A program made the translations under genes and the position numbers. DNA of 10,210 bases from Thioalkalivibrio sp. (GTDB lineage Bacteria > Pseudomonadota > Gammaproteobacteria > Ectothiorhodospirales > Ectothiorhodospiraceae), in contig SKQM01000037.1 of assembly GCA_007119005.1 (NCBI GenBank), forward strand, positions 1 through 10,210, given 5' to 3'. Positions 1 through 8,061 of the stretch are shown here, one piece after another (the stretch's first letter is position 1; each line of letters starts with the position of its first letter). The notes beneath the pieces were generated by a model. It was given only the letters and a program-made list of their open reading frames with translations. It was not told the origin of the DNA and ran no database searches.

Positions 1-6
1 CCGTAC

Positions 7-246
7 ATGAGCAGCATTGAAGAACGCGTCAAGAAGATCGTCGTCGAACAGCTGGGCGCCAAGGAAGAAGACGTCACCAACACCGCGTCATTCGTCGAGG
101 ATCTCGGCGCAGATTCACTCGACACGGTGGAACTGGTCATGGCCCTGGAGGAGGAGTTCGAGACGGAGATCCCGGACGAGCAGGCCGAGAAGATCACCAC
201 CGTGCAGCAGGCGATCGATTACATTCAGGCACACCTGAAGGACTAG
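7..246 (+). CDS. acpP: Acyl carrier protein
   Basis: This is the cytosolic acyl carrier protein of type II fatty acid synthesis. It carries growing acyl chains as thioesters on a 4'-phosphopantetheine arm and hands them to FabF, encoded next door. The protein has 79 residues, the usual AcpP size. It shows the strongly acidic four-helix composition and the hallmark GADSLD motif, with Ser37 as the phosphopantetheine attachment site. The helix II recognition stretch rich in Glu follows ([11 protein letters not shown]). The ATG at 7 gives a normal N-terminus ([12 protein letters not shown]). Only six bases lie upstream in the window, so its ribosome binding site and promoter cannot be judged. In related genomes fabD and fabG precede it. 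A hairpin with a T-rich tail follows the stop codon, which fits the usual excess of acpP transcript over fabF. Identification is secure. Confidence 0.98.
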   Translation: MSSIEERVKKIVVEQLGAKEEDVTNTASFVEDLGADSLDTVELVMALEEEFETEIPDEQAEKITTVQQAIDYIQAHLKD

Positions 247-278
247 GCAATACCGGCCTCGGCCGTTCCAATGCACTG

Positions 279-334
279 AGGGCAGGGGCCGCTCGCATCG
301 AGTCGAGTGTGGCCCCTTGCCCTGTTGGTTTTCT
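279..334 (+). terminator. Terminator or attenuator hairpin between acpP and fabF
   Basis: An 11-bp GC-rich stem pairs GGGCAGGGGCC (280-290) with GGCCCCTTGCCC (311-322), with one bulged T. An A279-T323 pair can extend it. The 20-nt loop contains a second small stem, CTCG (292-295) with CGAG (304-307). The 3' arm runs into a U-rich stretch in RNA (TGTTGGTTTTCT, 323-334). This has the form of an intrinsic terminator, though the T tract is broken by GG. Because fabF starts only 18 nt further on, with its ribosome binding site at about 340-347, it probably terminates part of the acpP transcripts and lets the rest continue. The structure is seen in the sequence; the partial termination is inferred. 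Confidence 0.65.
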
Positions 335-351
335 CGTGTAGGAGAGAGTCT

Positions 352-1590
<1,239 letters not shown>

Positions 1591-1598
1591 TCGCCGCA

Positions 1599-2912
1599 AT
1601 GTCCGTCCGGCCGATCGCGACCGGCGCGGATCTGTTTGCGCTGGCCCGGGCCTTTCCCGAACGCTACCCGCATCTGCTCGAGTCGGCCCTGATCGGTCAG
1701 GCGCCGGCTCGCTTCTCCATCCTGTTCGCGTTTCCCGGGCACACCGTCACCGGCGATGGTCGCGAGGTGATGCGATACCTGGACCGGATCGGCGCCTTCG
1801 AGACGTTGCAAGGTGAACGGGAACATGCCGAGCTCCCCTTTCTCGGGGGCTGGTTTCTCTACCTCGGCTACGAACTCGCGTGGACCCTGGAGCCGGCCCT
1901 GGGCGAGTGCGCCCCGGATCCCTGGTTGCCGCCCGCGCTGGTGACCGCGTTTCCTGCGGCGCTGATCGTCGACCACCAGGAAAGGCTGACCTATTTCGTC
2001 GATGAGTCCGGTGACCCCGCGCGCTGGGAACAGGTCTGCAGGGACCTGGAGGACATGCCCGCTTGGCAGCCGGGCACGTGGCCGGTGCTCGCGGTCGAGG
2101 AGGAGCCGGCCGAGGAGTATCTTCGAGCGGTCCGCCGGGCGCTGAGGTACATTCGGGACGGCGACTGCTTCCAGGCCAACCTGTCACGTGAATGGCGGGT
2201 GCATTCCCCGGGGCCGCTGGCGGCCGGGGCGCTGTATCAGCGTCTGCGGGAGGCGAACCCGGCGCCCTTCGCGGCCTGGCTGCGGCTACCTGGGGTCGAG
2301 ATCGTCAGTTCGTCCCCGGAGCGACTCGTGAGCGTGCGCGATGGTGTCGCGGAGACGCGGCCGATCGCGGGTACCCGCCGTCGCGATCCGGACGGCGCCA
2401 AGGACCAGGCGCTCTGGAATGATCTGAAGGTCAACGCGAAGGAACAGGCCGAACACGTAATGCTCGTCGATCTCGAGCGCAACGACCTCGGCCGTGTCGC
2501 CCGCGTGGGTACCGTGCGAGTCGCGGACCTCATGACCATCGAGAGCTACCGCCGGGTGCACCACATCGTGTCGTCGGTCCAGGCGCAGCTGCGCGAGGGC
2601 TCGACGCCGGGAGACCTGATCCGCGCCACCTTCCCGGGCGGAACCATCACCGGTTGCCCGAAGATCCGCAGCATGCAGATCATCCAGGAACTGGAACGGC
2701 ATGCCCCGCGCGGCGCCTACACCGGTTCCTGCGGTTTCATCAGCCGGCACGGCGTGATGGACACCAACATTCTGATCCGCACCATGGTGTCGCGGGGAAC
2801 CGAGATCCGCTTTCGCACCGGCGCGGGAATCGTCGCGGATTCCGATCCGGAGGCCGAACTGCGTGAAACCCGACACAAGGCCCGTGCGCTGCTCGAGGCG
2901 CTGCAGCCATGA
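1599..2912 (+). CDS. pabB: Aminodeoxychorismate synthase component I (chorismate-binding enzyme)
   Basis: PabB converts chorismate and ammonia to 4-amino-4-deoxychorismate, the first step towards p-aminobenzoate and folate. The ammonia comes from a separate glutaminase subunit (PabA/TrpG), which is not in this window. The protein has 437 residues (E. coli PabB has about 453), with an N-terminal TrpE-like domain and a C-terminal chorismate-binding domain. The signature GGTITGCPKIRSMQIIQELE lies at about 347-366, and HVMLVDLERNDLGRV precedes it. One oddity is P255-I-A-G-T259: E. coli PabB has PIKGT, whose Lys274 is the covalent nucleophile, whereas PIAGT is typical of anthranilate synthase. PabB is preferred over TrpE because pabC follows with a 4-nt overlap and because of the length. 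No convincing Shine-Dalgarno sequence precedes the ATG, so translation is probably coupled to fabF, 8 nt upstream. Confidence 0.88.
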   Translation: MSVRPIATGADLFALARAFPERYPHLLESALIGQAPARFSILFAFPGHTVTGDGREVMRYLDRIGAFETLQGEREHAELPFLGGWFLYLGYELAWTLEPALGECAPDPWLPPALVTAFPAALIVDHQERLTYFVDESGDPARWEQVCRDLEDMPAWQPGTWPVLAVEEEPAEEYLRAVRRALRYIRDGDCFQANLSREWRVHSPGPLAAGALYQRLREANPAPFAAWLRLPGVEIVSSSPERLVSVRDGVAETRPIAGTRRRDPDGAKDQALWNDLKVNAKEQAEHVMLVDLERNDLGRVARVGTVRVADLMTIESYRRVHHIVSSVQAQLREGSTPGDLIRATFPGGTITGCPKIRSMQIIQELERHAPRGAYTGSCGFISRHGVMDTNILIRTMVSRGTEIRFRTGAGIVADSDPEAELRETRHKARALLEALQP

Positions 2913-3733
2913 TCACCTTGATCAACGGGGAACCGGGGTCACGGATCGAGGCGATCGATCGCGGGCTGCAGTTCGGTGACGGAGTGTTCGAGACCCTGCG
3001 CCTGGAAGCCGGTCGTCCGGCGCTGTGGGCACGGCACTGGATGCGGCTTTGCCGCGGGCTGGATCGACTCGGGATTCCCCGGCCGGGCGAGCAGGATTGC
3101 CTGGACGAACTGGCCCGGGCCTCCCTCCAGGTTCCGTCCATGGCCAAGCTGATCGTCACACGCGGGCCGGGGCCGCGTGGCTACGCGCCGCCGCCCCGGG
3201 TGCGACCGACACGCATCGTGATGGGGGGCGCGCCACTGGACATTCCCGGCACCTCAGACATACTGCGCCTGGGGGTGTGCAGGACCCGGGTCGCGCGCAG
3301 TCCACTGCCGGGCTGCAAGCACCTGAACCGGCTGGAGAACGTGCTGGCACGCCGGGAATGGGCCGAGGACTGGGATGAAGGGCTGATGCTGGATGCAGCA
3401 GGGCGCGTGCGTTGTGCCACGCAGAGCAACGTATTCGTACTCGAGGCTGGCGTGCTGCTGACCCCGGGGCTGTCCGCCCACGGGGTTGCCGGAACGCGGC
3501 GCGGCTGGCTGCTCGACCACGCCGGGGCTTTCGGGCTGCCGGTGCGCGAAACCAGCCTGACGCTCGAACGGGTCCGTCGCAGCGACGCGGTATTCCTCAC
3601 CAGCGCGCGGCTGGGTCTGCGCAGGGCTGCCCTCGTGACGCAGCGGGGGCGGCCGACCGACGGGAACCTCGGGGTGGCATCTGTGCTGGAACGCATCCGG
3701 GAGATGGGAGAACACATGAATGCGCTGGGTTAG
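2909..3733 (+). CDS. pabC: Aminodeoxychorismate lyase
   Basis: PabC is a fold-type IV PLP enzyme of the branched-chain aminotransferase/D-amino acid aminotransferase superfamily. It removes pyruvate from 4-amino-4-deoxychorismate to give p-aminobenzoate, completing the step begun by PabB. The protein has 274 residues (E. coli has 269). It starts with the family-typical block INGEPGSRIEAIDRGLQFGDGVFETLR. The PLP Schiff-base lysine is Lys137 in CKHLNRLENVLARREW, and the downstream block CATQSNVFV followed by LSAHGVAGTRR fits the cofactor phosphate region. The start ATG overlaps the pabB stop as ATGA (2909-2912), a classic coupling arrangement that also fixes the start. The 3' end overlaps mltG by 14 nt. 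A branched-chain or D-amino acid transaminase is the alternative, but the context strongly favours PabC. Confidence 0.93.
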   Translation: MITLINGEPGSRIEAIDRGLQFGDGVFETLRLEAGRPALWARHWMRLCRGLDRLGIPRPGEQDCLDELARASLQVPSMAKLIVTRGPGPRGYAPPPRVRPTRIVMGGAPLDIPGTSDILRLGVCRTRVARSPLPGCKHLNRLENVLARREWAEDWDEGLMLDAAGRVRCATQSNVFVLEAGVLLTPGLSAHGVAGTRRGWLLDHAGAFGLPVRETSLTLERVRRSDAVFLTSARLGLRRAALVTQRGRPTDGNLGVASVLERIREMGEHMNALG

Positions 3734-4742
3734 CCTTTCCGTCCTGTTTCTGCTGATCGCCGCGACGCTGGCCGGCGCGCATCTCGCGAGCCTGTACCAG
3801 AAGGAACTGCTGCAGCCGCTGGCGCTCGAGGAGGACGAGGTCTTCGTGATCCGTCCGGGACAGGGGTTCCGCCAGATCACGGGTGACATGGCCGAGCGGG
3901 GCTGGATCGCCCATCCCTGGCTGGTGGAGGCGCATGCCCGGTATTACGGCATCTCCGGCCGGCTGCAGGCAGGCGAGTACCGGGTGCCAGCCGACATCTC
4001 GCTGGCCAGCCTGCTGGACAACATGGCCCGGGGGGTGGTGGTCCGGCACCGACTGACCATACCCGAGGGCTGGACCACGCGGCAGTTCGTCGACGCGGTG
4101 CAGGCGCATGCGGCCTTGCGGCCATTGCCCGAGCCAGTGGATCTGGAAGGGGTGATGGCAATGCTCGGACGACCGGACATGCATCCAGAGGGCTGGTTCC
4201 TTCCCGATACCTACGTGTTCGGCCGCGACACGCCGGCGGGGCAGATCGTCCGGATTGCGCACGAGGCCATGGACCGGACCCTGATGCACGCCTGGGAGGA
4301 CCGGACCGAGGATCATCCGCTGGAGTCGCCCTACGAGCTCCTGATCCTGGCCTCGATCGTCGAAAAGGAGACCGGGCAGGCCGATGAGCGGGATCTGGTC
4401 GCCGGGGTGTTCGTGAACCGTCTCCGGCGCGGGATGCGGCTGCAGACCGATCCGACGCTGCTGTACCCACTCGGACCGGGGGTGACGCGATTGACCCGCG
4501 CCGAACTGCAGCGCGATCACGCCTACAACACCTACACGCGCGACGGCCTGCCACCCACGCCGATCGCGCTCCCGGGACAGGCTTCGATCCGCGCGGCGGC
4601 AAACCCGGCCGAGACCGACGCGCTGTTCTTCGTCTCGCGCAAGGACGGCACGCACGAGTTTTCCCGCACCTATGCCGAACACCGCGCGGCGGTGATCAAA
4701 TACCAGCTGGACGGCGACGCCAGCCGTTACGGGAGACGGTAA
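3720..4742 (+). CDS. mltG: Endolytic murein transglycosylase MltG (YceG-like)
   Basis: MltG is an inner-membrane lytic transglycosylase that cleaves nascent peptidoglycan strands and is thought to set glycan chain length. The protein has 340 residues, as in E. coli. A single N-terminal transmembrane segment lies at about residues 4-22 (VSLSVLFLLIAATLAGAHL), with the rest expected in the periplasm. The YceG core is clear: EGWFLPDTYVFGRDT, then ILASIVEKETGQADERD with the catalytic glutamate in VEKET (Glu215, with Glu217 close by), then GMRLQTDPTLLYPLG, NTYTRDGLPPTPI and the C-terminal HEFSRTYAEH. I chose the ATG at 3720 because GGGAG (3706-3710) precedes it at correct spacing and the hydrophobic anchor follows directly. 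It overlaps the end of pabC by 14 nt and shares one base with the tmk start (TAATG). From memory, the pabC-mltG-tmk-holB order is widely conserved in gammaproteobacteria. Confidence 0.96.
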   Translation: MRWVSLSVLFLLIAATLAGAHLASLYQKELLQPLALEEDEVFVIRPGQGFRQITGDMAERGWIAHPWLVEAHARYYGISGRLQAGEYRVPADISLASLLDNMARGVVVRHRLTIPEGWTTRQFVDAVQAHAALRPLPEPVDLEGVMAMLGRPDMHPEGWFLPDTYVFGRDTPAGQIVRIAHEAMDRTLMHAWEDRTEDHPLESPYELLILASIVEKETGQADERDLVAGVFVNRLRRGMRLQTDPTLLYPLGPGVTRLTRAELQRDHAYNTYTRDGLPPTPIALPGQASIRAAANPAETDALFFVSRKDGTHEFSRTYAEHRAAVIKYQLDGDASRYGRR

Positions 4743-5410
4743 TGGCGGCCGGGCAGCGCGGACAGTTCATCACCTTCGAAGGCATCGAGGGTGCGGGCAA
4801 GTCGACCCAGCTGGAGCGCCTGGTCGATCGTGTCCGCGCCACTGGGCAGGAACTGCTGGTCACGCGCGAGCCGGGCGGCACCCCGCTGGGGGAGAAGCTG
4901 CGGGGGTTGCTGCTCGATCCGTCGATCGGGACGATGGCGGCCGAAACCGAGCTCCTGCTGATTTTCGCCGCGCGCGCCGAACACCTGCGCCACTGCATCG
5001 AGCCCGCGCTGGCACGGGGTGCATGGGTGTTCTGCGACCGGTTCACTGACGCGAGCTTTGCCTATCAGGGCGCCGGCCGCGGGCTCGGTGCGGAGAAGGT
5101 CGCGGTTCTGGAAGACTGGCTCCAGGGCGATCTGCGGCCGGATCTCGTACTGCTGTTCGATGTGTCGGCGCGGCTCGGGCTGGAGCGTGCCGTCAACCGG
5201 GGAAAGCGCGACCGGATGGAAAGCGAGGATCTCGCGTTCTTCGAGCGCGCCCGCGAGGCCTATCTGGAACGGGCGCGCTGGCAACCGGAACGCTACCGCG
5301 TGATCGATGGCTCCGCCGACGTGGCAACCGTCGGAGTAGCCGTGGACGAAGCCTGGTCAGAGTGGCTCTCGCGCGCGGCGAAAGGGCACCGGCCACTGGG
5401 TGGCCGATGA
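4742..5410 (+). CDS. tmk: Thymidylate kinase
   Basis: Tmk phosphorylates dTMP to dTDP using ATP, an essential cytosolic step in dTTP supply. The protein has 222 residues, slightly longer than E. coli (213) because of short terminal additions. The Walker A loop is FEGIEGAGKST (residues 12-22, Lys20). The dTMP-binding block TREPGGTPLGE (41-51) and the DR motif FCDRFTDASFAYQGAGRGLG (Asp99-Arg100) follow. The LID region at about 153-160 carries basic residues (RGKRDRME). A P-loop without Arg together with a basic LID resembles the E. coli type of the family. GGGAGACGG just before the ATG supplies a ribosome binding site. The start shares one base with the mltG stop, and the TGA stop overlaps the holB start as ATGA, so all three genes are likely translated together. 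Confidence 0.97.
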   Translation: MAAGQRGQFITFEGIEGAGKSTQLERLVDRVRATGQELLVTREPGGTPLGEKLRGLLLDPSIGTMAAETELLLIFAARAEHLRHCIEPALARGAWVFCDRFTDASFAYQGAGRGLGAEKVAVLEDWLQGDLRPDLVLLFDVSARLGLERAVNRGKRDRMESEDLAFFERAREAYLERARWQPERYRVIDGSADVATVGVAVDEAWSEWLSRAAKGHRPLGGR

Positions 5411-6402
5411 GCGTTGGCGATCGCCGGGCGTTTCCGCCCTGGCTGGAAGGCCGGCTGGGCGAACTCGTCCGGATGGTCGGTTCCGGGCAGGCGCCGCCCG
5501 GCCTGCTCGTGACCGGACCGAAGGGAGTCGGGAAAGGTCTGCTGGTGCGCAGCTTCCTGCAACGCATGGCCTGCACGGAGGTGACGGACGCAATGTTCGG
5601 CTGCGGCCGCTGCAACGGTTGCCGCAGTTTCCTCGGCGCCACGCACCCGGAGATCCTCCAGGTCACGCCGGAGGCGCCCGGCAAGGAGATCCTGGTCGAC
5701 AGCATCCGCGCAGTGATCGAATTCCTCGCTCTCAGCCACAGTGGGCCCGCGCGACTGGTGTTCATCGAGCCGGCGGAGGCGATGAACGTGAATGCCGCCA
5801 ACGCTCTGCTCAAGACCCTCGAGGAACCCCCCGGGGGAGCGATGCTGCTCCTTGCCGCCGCACAGCCGGCCCGGCTTCCCGCGACCATCCGCAGCCGCTG
5901 CCGGCTCCTGCGCGTCCCGGTACCGGATCAGCGGTCGGTGAAGCACTGGCTGAAGCCGGCGACCGCAGACACCGGACTGGCGGTGGAAGAGGCTCTCGCC
6001 GCGTGCCTGGAGCGGCCGCTGGAAGCGCAGGCCCTGCTCGACGACGATGACGCGCGCGCGGCATGGCAGGCGGATCGATCGGCCCTGGAAGCGCTGCTGC
6101 GCAGCACGTCGCCGTTTCCGGTGATCGAACGCTTCCTGGAATGCGACCTGGGTTCGCTGTTGCCACGGTTGCAGCGCCTGCTGCTGTCCGTCCAGCACTA
6201 TCTGGTGCAGGGTGACCTGGATGTTTTCGGGAGACTGTTCGACCCCGACACGCTGCGGCGCTTTGCGGCCGATCGGGGCATGCGCGAGACGGCCCTGGTG
6301 TTTCAGGACACGCTGCAATGGCAGCGTGAACTCCAGGCGCCTTTGAATCCGAACCTGCGCTGCGAGGACATCGTCCTGCGATTCTGGCGCCGCGCCGGCT
6401 GA
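5407..6402 (+). CDS. holB: DNA polymerase III delta prime subunit
   Basis: HolB is the delta prime subunit of the DnaX clamp-loader complex, which opens the beta clamp and loads it on primed DNA during replication. The protein has 331 residues (E. coli has 334). The AAA+ fold shows a degenerate P-loop, GPKGVGKG (37-44), where Gly replaces the usual Ser/Thr after Lys. A four-cysteine zinc module follows (Cys56, Cys66, Cys69, Cys72; the last three as CGRCNGC), matching the spacing known from E. coli delta prime. The sensor region NAANALLKTLEEPP and the SRC motif (IRSRCRLL) are intact; SRC residues supply the arginine finger to a neighbouring DnaX subunit. I chose the ATG at 5407 for its ATGA overlap with the tmk stop and the length match. 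An in-frame ATG at 5362 would lie inside tmk and add 15 residues unlike the family. Confidence 0.95.
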   Translation: MSVGDRRAFPPWLEGRLGELVRMVGSGQAPPGLLVTGPKGVGKGLLVRSFLQRMACTEVTDAMFGCGRCNGCRSFLGATHPEILQVTPEAPGKEILVDSIRAVIEFLALSHSGPARLVFIEPAEAMNVNAANALLKTLEEPPGGAMLLLAAAQPARLPATIRSRCRLLRVPVPDQRSVKHWLKPATADTGLAVEEALAACLERPLEAQALLDDDDARAAWQADRSALEALLRSTSPFPVIERFLECDLGSLLPRLQRLLLSVQHYLVQGDLDVFGRLFDPDTLRRFAADRGMRETALVFQDTLQWQRELQAPLNPNLRCEDIVLRFWRRAG

Positions 6403-6546
6403 GCACGATTTCCAAAACACCCGCGGCACTGGCATTGGGGCAAATAAACCGGCGATAATCAAAAAGTACGTGGGTGCGATAACGTTCCGGTGCTCCCGCG
6501 CGGTCAATTCCCCAACCGGTGCGAACGGCGAGGTTGTGAAGAAACG
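6403..6546 (+). promoter_or_regulatory. holB-pilZ intergenic region, possible pilZ promoter
   Basis: This 144-nt gap is the only sizeable break between pabB and pilZ, and part of it (about 6435-6470) is clearly more AT-rich than its surroundings. GATAAT (6454-6459) matches a sigma-70 -10 box at five of six positions. No good -35 box sits at 16-18 nt: TTGGGG (6435-6440) is only 13 nt away. The short sequence CCGGTGC occurs twice (about 6489 and 6525) without obvious meaning. A promoter giving pilZ separate expression is plausible but weakly supported. Confidence 0.3.
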
Positions 6547-6894
6547 ATGACGGCACCTGCGAGAGGGCGCATTCTGACGCTGGCAATCCGGGAGAAGTCG
6601 GCCCTGTTTGCCGCGTACATGCCCTTTCTGACCAACGGCGGCCTGTTCATTCCCACCGATAAAGCGTTCCGCCTGGGCGACGAGGTCTTCGTGCTGCTTT
6701 CGTTGCTGGACGAGGCCGAGCGCATTCCGGTGCCCTGCCAGGTCGTCTGGATTACCCCGGCCCGGGCCCAGGGCAACCGTTCCCGCGGGATCGGCGTGCA
6801 GTTCAGCCCCAATGACAAGGGATCCACCCGGCGTCTGATCGAGAACCACCTCGGCGCCATGCTGCAGGCCACCGGGCGCACGCACACCCTCTGA
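6547..6894 (+). CDS. pilZ: Type IV pilus assembly protein PilZ
   Basis: This is the founding-type PilZ protein required for type IV pilus biogenesis. In Xanthomonas it bridges the pilus ATPase PilB and the regulator FimX. The protein has 115 residues, close to Pseudomonas PilZ (118). Blocks remembered from that orthologue are present: KSALFAAYMPFLTNGGLFIP, LGDEVFVLLSLLDE, VVWITPARAQGN, GIGVQF and the C-terminal THTL. As in orthologous PilZ, the c-di-GMP motifs of other PilZ domains (RxxxR and [DN]xSxxG) are absent, so it probably does not bind the nucleotide itself. I start at the ATG at 6547, with GAAGAAACG just upstream, because it gives the family N-terminus. An ATG at 6490 would add 19 unlike residues. 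Position after holB matches the Pseudomonas order, but the tatD-type gene expected next is missing and a convergent gene ends 45 nt away. Confidence 0.93.
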   Translation: MTAPARGRILTLAIREKSALFAAYMPFLTNGGLFIPTDKAFRLGDEVFVLLSLLDEAERIPVPCQVVWITPARAQGNRSRGIGVQFSPNDKGSTRRLIENHLGAMLQATGRTHTL

Positions 6895-6939
6895 CGACTG
6901 GTTCCGCGCTGCACCTGCCGGAGTGCTGGTGCCGGATTC

Positions 6940-8061
6940 CTACCCCCCCATGTCCTCCGCCATCGCCGCGAGCGCCTTGTCCAGCGCTTCGTACGGCAGG
7001 TAGAAATGCGGCGAAAACCGGATGCCGCCGCCGCGCTGGGCGCAGAGCACGCGGCGCTGCTGCAGTGCGCGGAACAGGGACTCGGTGCCCCCACGCGAGG
7101 GCAGGAACGTCAGAATGCCCGCGTGGCGTTTCGGATCGGCCGGGGTCACCACCCGGCAGTCCAGTCGGTGGAGGCCTGCATGGAGGTGCTGCCAGCGGGC
7201 CTCGATATCGGACGCGATCGCCTCCATCCCGACCTCGAGCAGCAGTGACAGGCTCGCGTGCAGCGCGTGGATGCCGAGCAGGTTGGGGCTGCCCGGTTCG
7301 AAACGGCGGGCATCGCGTGCCTCGGTGAGTTCGTAGGTGCTGTAGTCACCGGCATCCGCAAGCATGTGCCAGCCGTACTCCTGCAGCGTCAGCCGTTCGC
7401 GCACCTCGGGGCGCACGTAAAAGACCGCGATGCCCTCGGGGGCGAGGAGCCACTTGTGCGCATCGGCCATCACGAAGTCCGCCTGGGCACCCTGCACGTC
7501 GAAAGGCAGGGCGCCGAGGTGCTGGATCGCATCGACACAGAACAGCACCCCCCGCCGGCGCAGTGCGGAACCCAGTCGCTCCAGATCCATCCGCAGGCCG
7601 GAAGCGAACTGGACCGCGCTGCAGGAGAGCAGCGCCGTGTGTCGATCACAGGCCGCGAGCAGCGCAGCTTCCGGTTCGTCGAAGGGCAGTTCCACCTCGC
7701 GAACCTCGAGACCGAAGCGCTCCGCGGCCTTGATCCAGACGATTCGATTCGACGGGAACTCGCCTCGCGGAATCACCACGTTCTGACCCGGCGACCAGGG
7801 CAGCCCGAAGGCCACGATCGACAGGGCTTCCGAGGTGTTCTTCACGAACGCCACATCGCCCGCGGCCGCTGCACCCAGAAGATCCCGGGCGAGGGCGCGC
7901 GCGGCCTCTTCGACCTTCAGCCACGCACCGTAGTGCAGCGAACCGGTGACCGTGTTTTCGCGTGCGAAGCTCGCCACTGCCTCCGCGGTCCGGAGCGGCC
8001 ATGGCCCGACGGCGGCGTGATTCAGGTGGATGATGTCATGGTGCGGGAATTCGGGGTGCAT
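6940..8061 (-). CDS. Class V fold PLP-dependent aminotransferase-like enzyme
   Basis: This is a fold-type I PLP enzyme of the class V group, which includes cysteine desulfurases, isopenicillin N epimerase-like proteins and kynureninase-like proteins. The protein has 373 residues. It opens with IHLNHAAVGPWP, has a phosphate-binding NTSEAL block (Asn75-Thr76), the pyridine-binding Asp177 in VDAIQHLG and the Schiff-base Lys203 in ADAHKWLLAPEGIAVFYV. FEPGSPNLLGIHAL follows in the C-terminal half. The active-site cysteine loop of SufS/IscS-type desulfurases is not seen; the corresponding end reads QRGGGIRFSPHFYLPYEALD, so a sulfur-transfer role is unlikely. The substrate is unknown. The start at 8061 is fixed by AAAGGAG about 8 nt upstream on this strand; an ATG at 8103 lacks such a site. 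It is divergent from the KamA-like gene and convergent with pilZ. Family assignment is sure; function is not. Confidence 0.85.
   Translation of the reverse strand: MHPEFPHHDIIHLNHAAVGPWPLRTAEAVASFARENTVTGSLHYGAWLKVEEAARALARDLLGAAAAGDVAFVKNTSEALSIVAFGLPWSPGQNVVIPRGEFPSNRIVWIKAAERFGLEVREVELPFDEPEAALLAACDRHTALLSCSAVQFASGLRMDLERLGSALRRRGVLFCVDAIQHLGALPFDVQGAQADFVMADAHKWLLAPEGIAVFYVRPEVRERLTLQEYGWHMLADAGDYSTYELTEARDARRFEPGSPNLLGIHALHASLSLLLEVGMEAIASDIEARWQHLHAGLHRLDCRVVTPADPKRHAGILTFLPSRGGTESLFRALQQRRVLCAQRGGGIRFSPHFYLPYEALDKALAAMAEDMGG

Noticed and set aside
307..351. N-terminal extension of FabF from the ATG at 307
   Set aside because: The 15 extra residues are encoded by the terminator-like hairpin and resemble no FabF N-terminus. 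The GTG at 352 has a good ribosome binding site and gives normal length.
6430..6445. Sigma-54 (-24/-12) promoter upstream of pilZ (TGGCATTGGGGC)
   Set aside because: The GG and GC elements are only 9 nt apart rather than the required 12.
6911..6932. Terminator between the convergent pilZ and class V enzyme genes (GCACC/GGTGC)
   Set aside because: The stem has only five base pairs with a 12-nt loop and no T tract on either strand.
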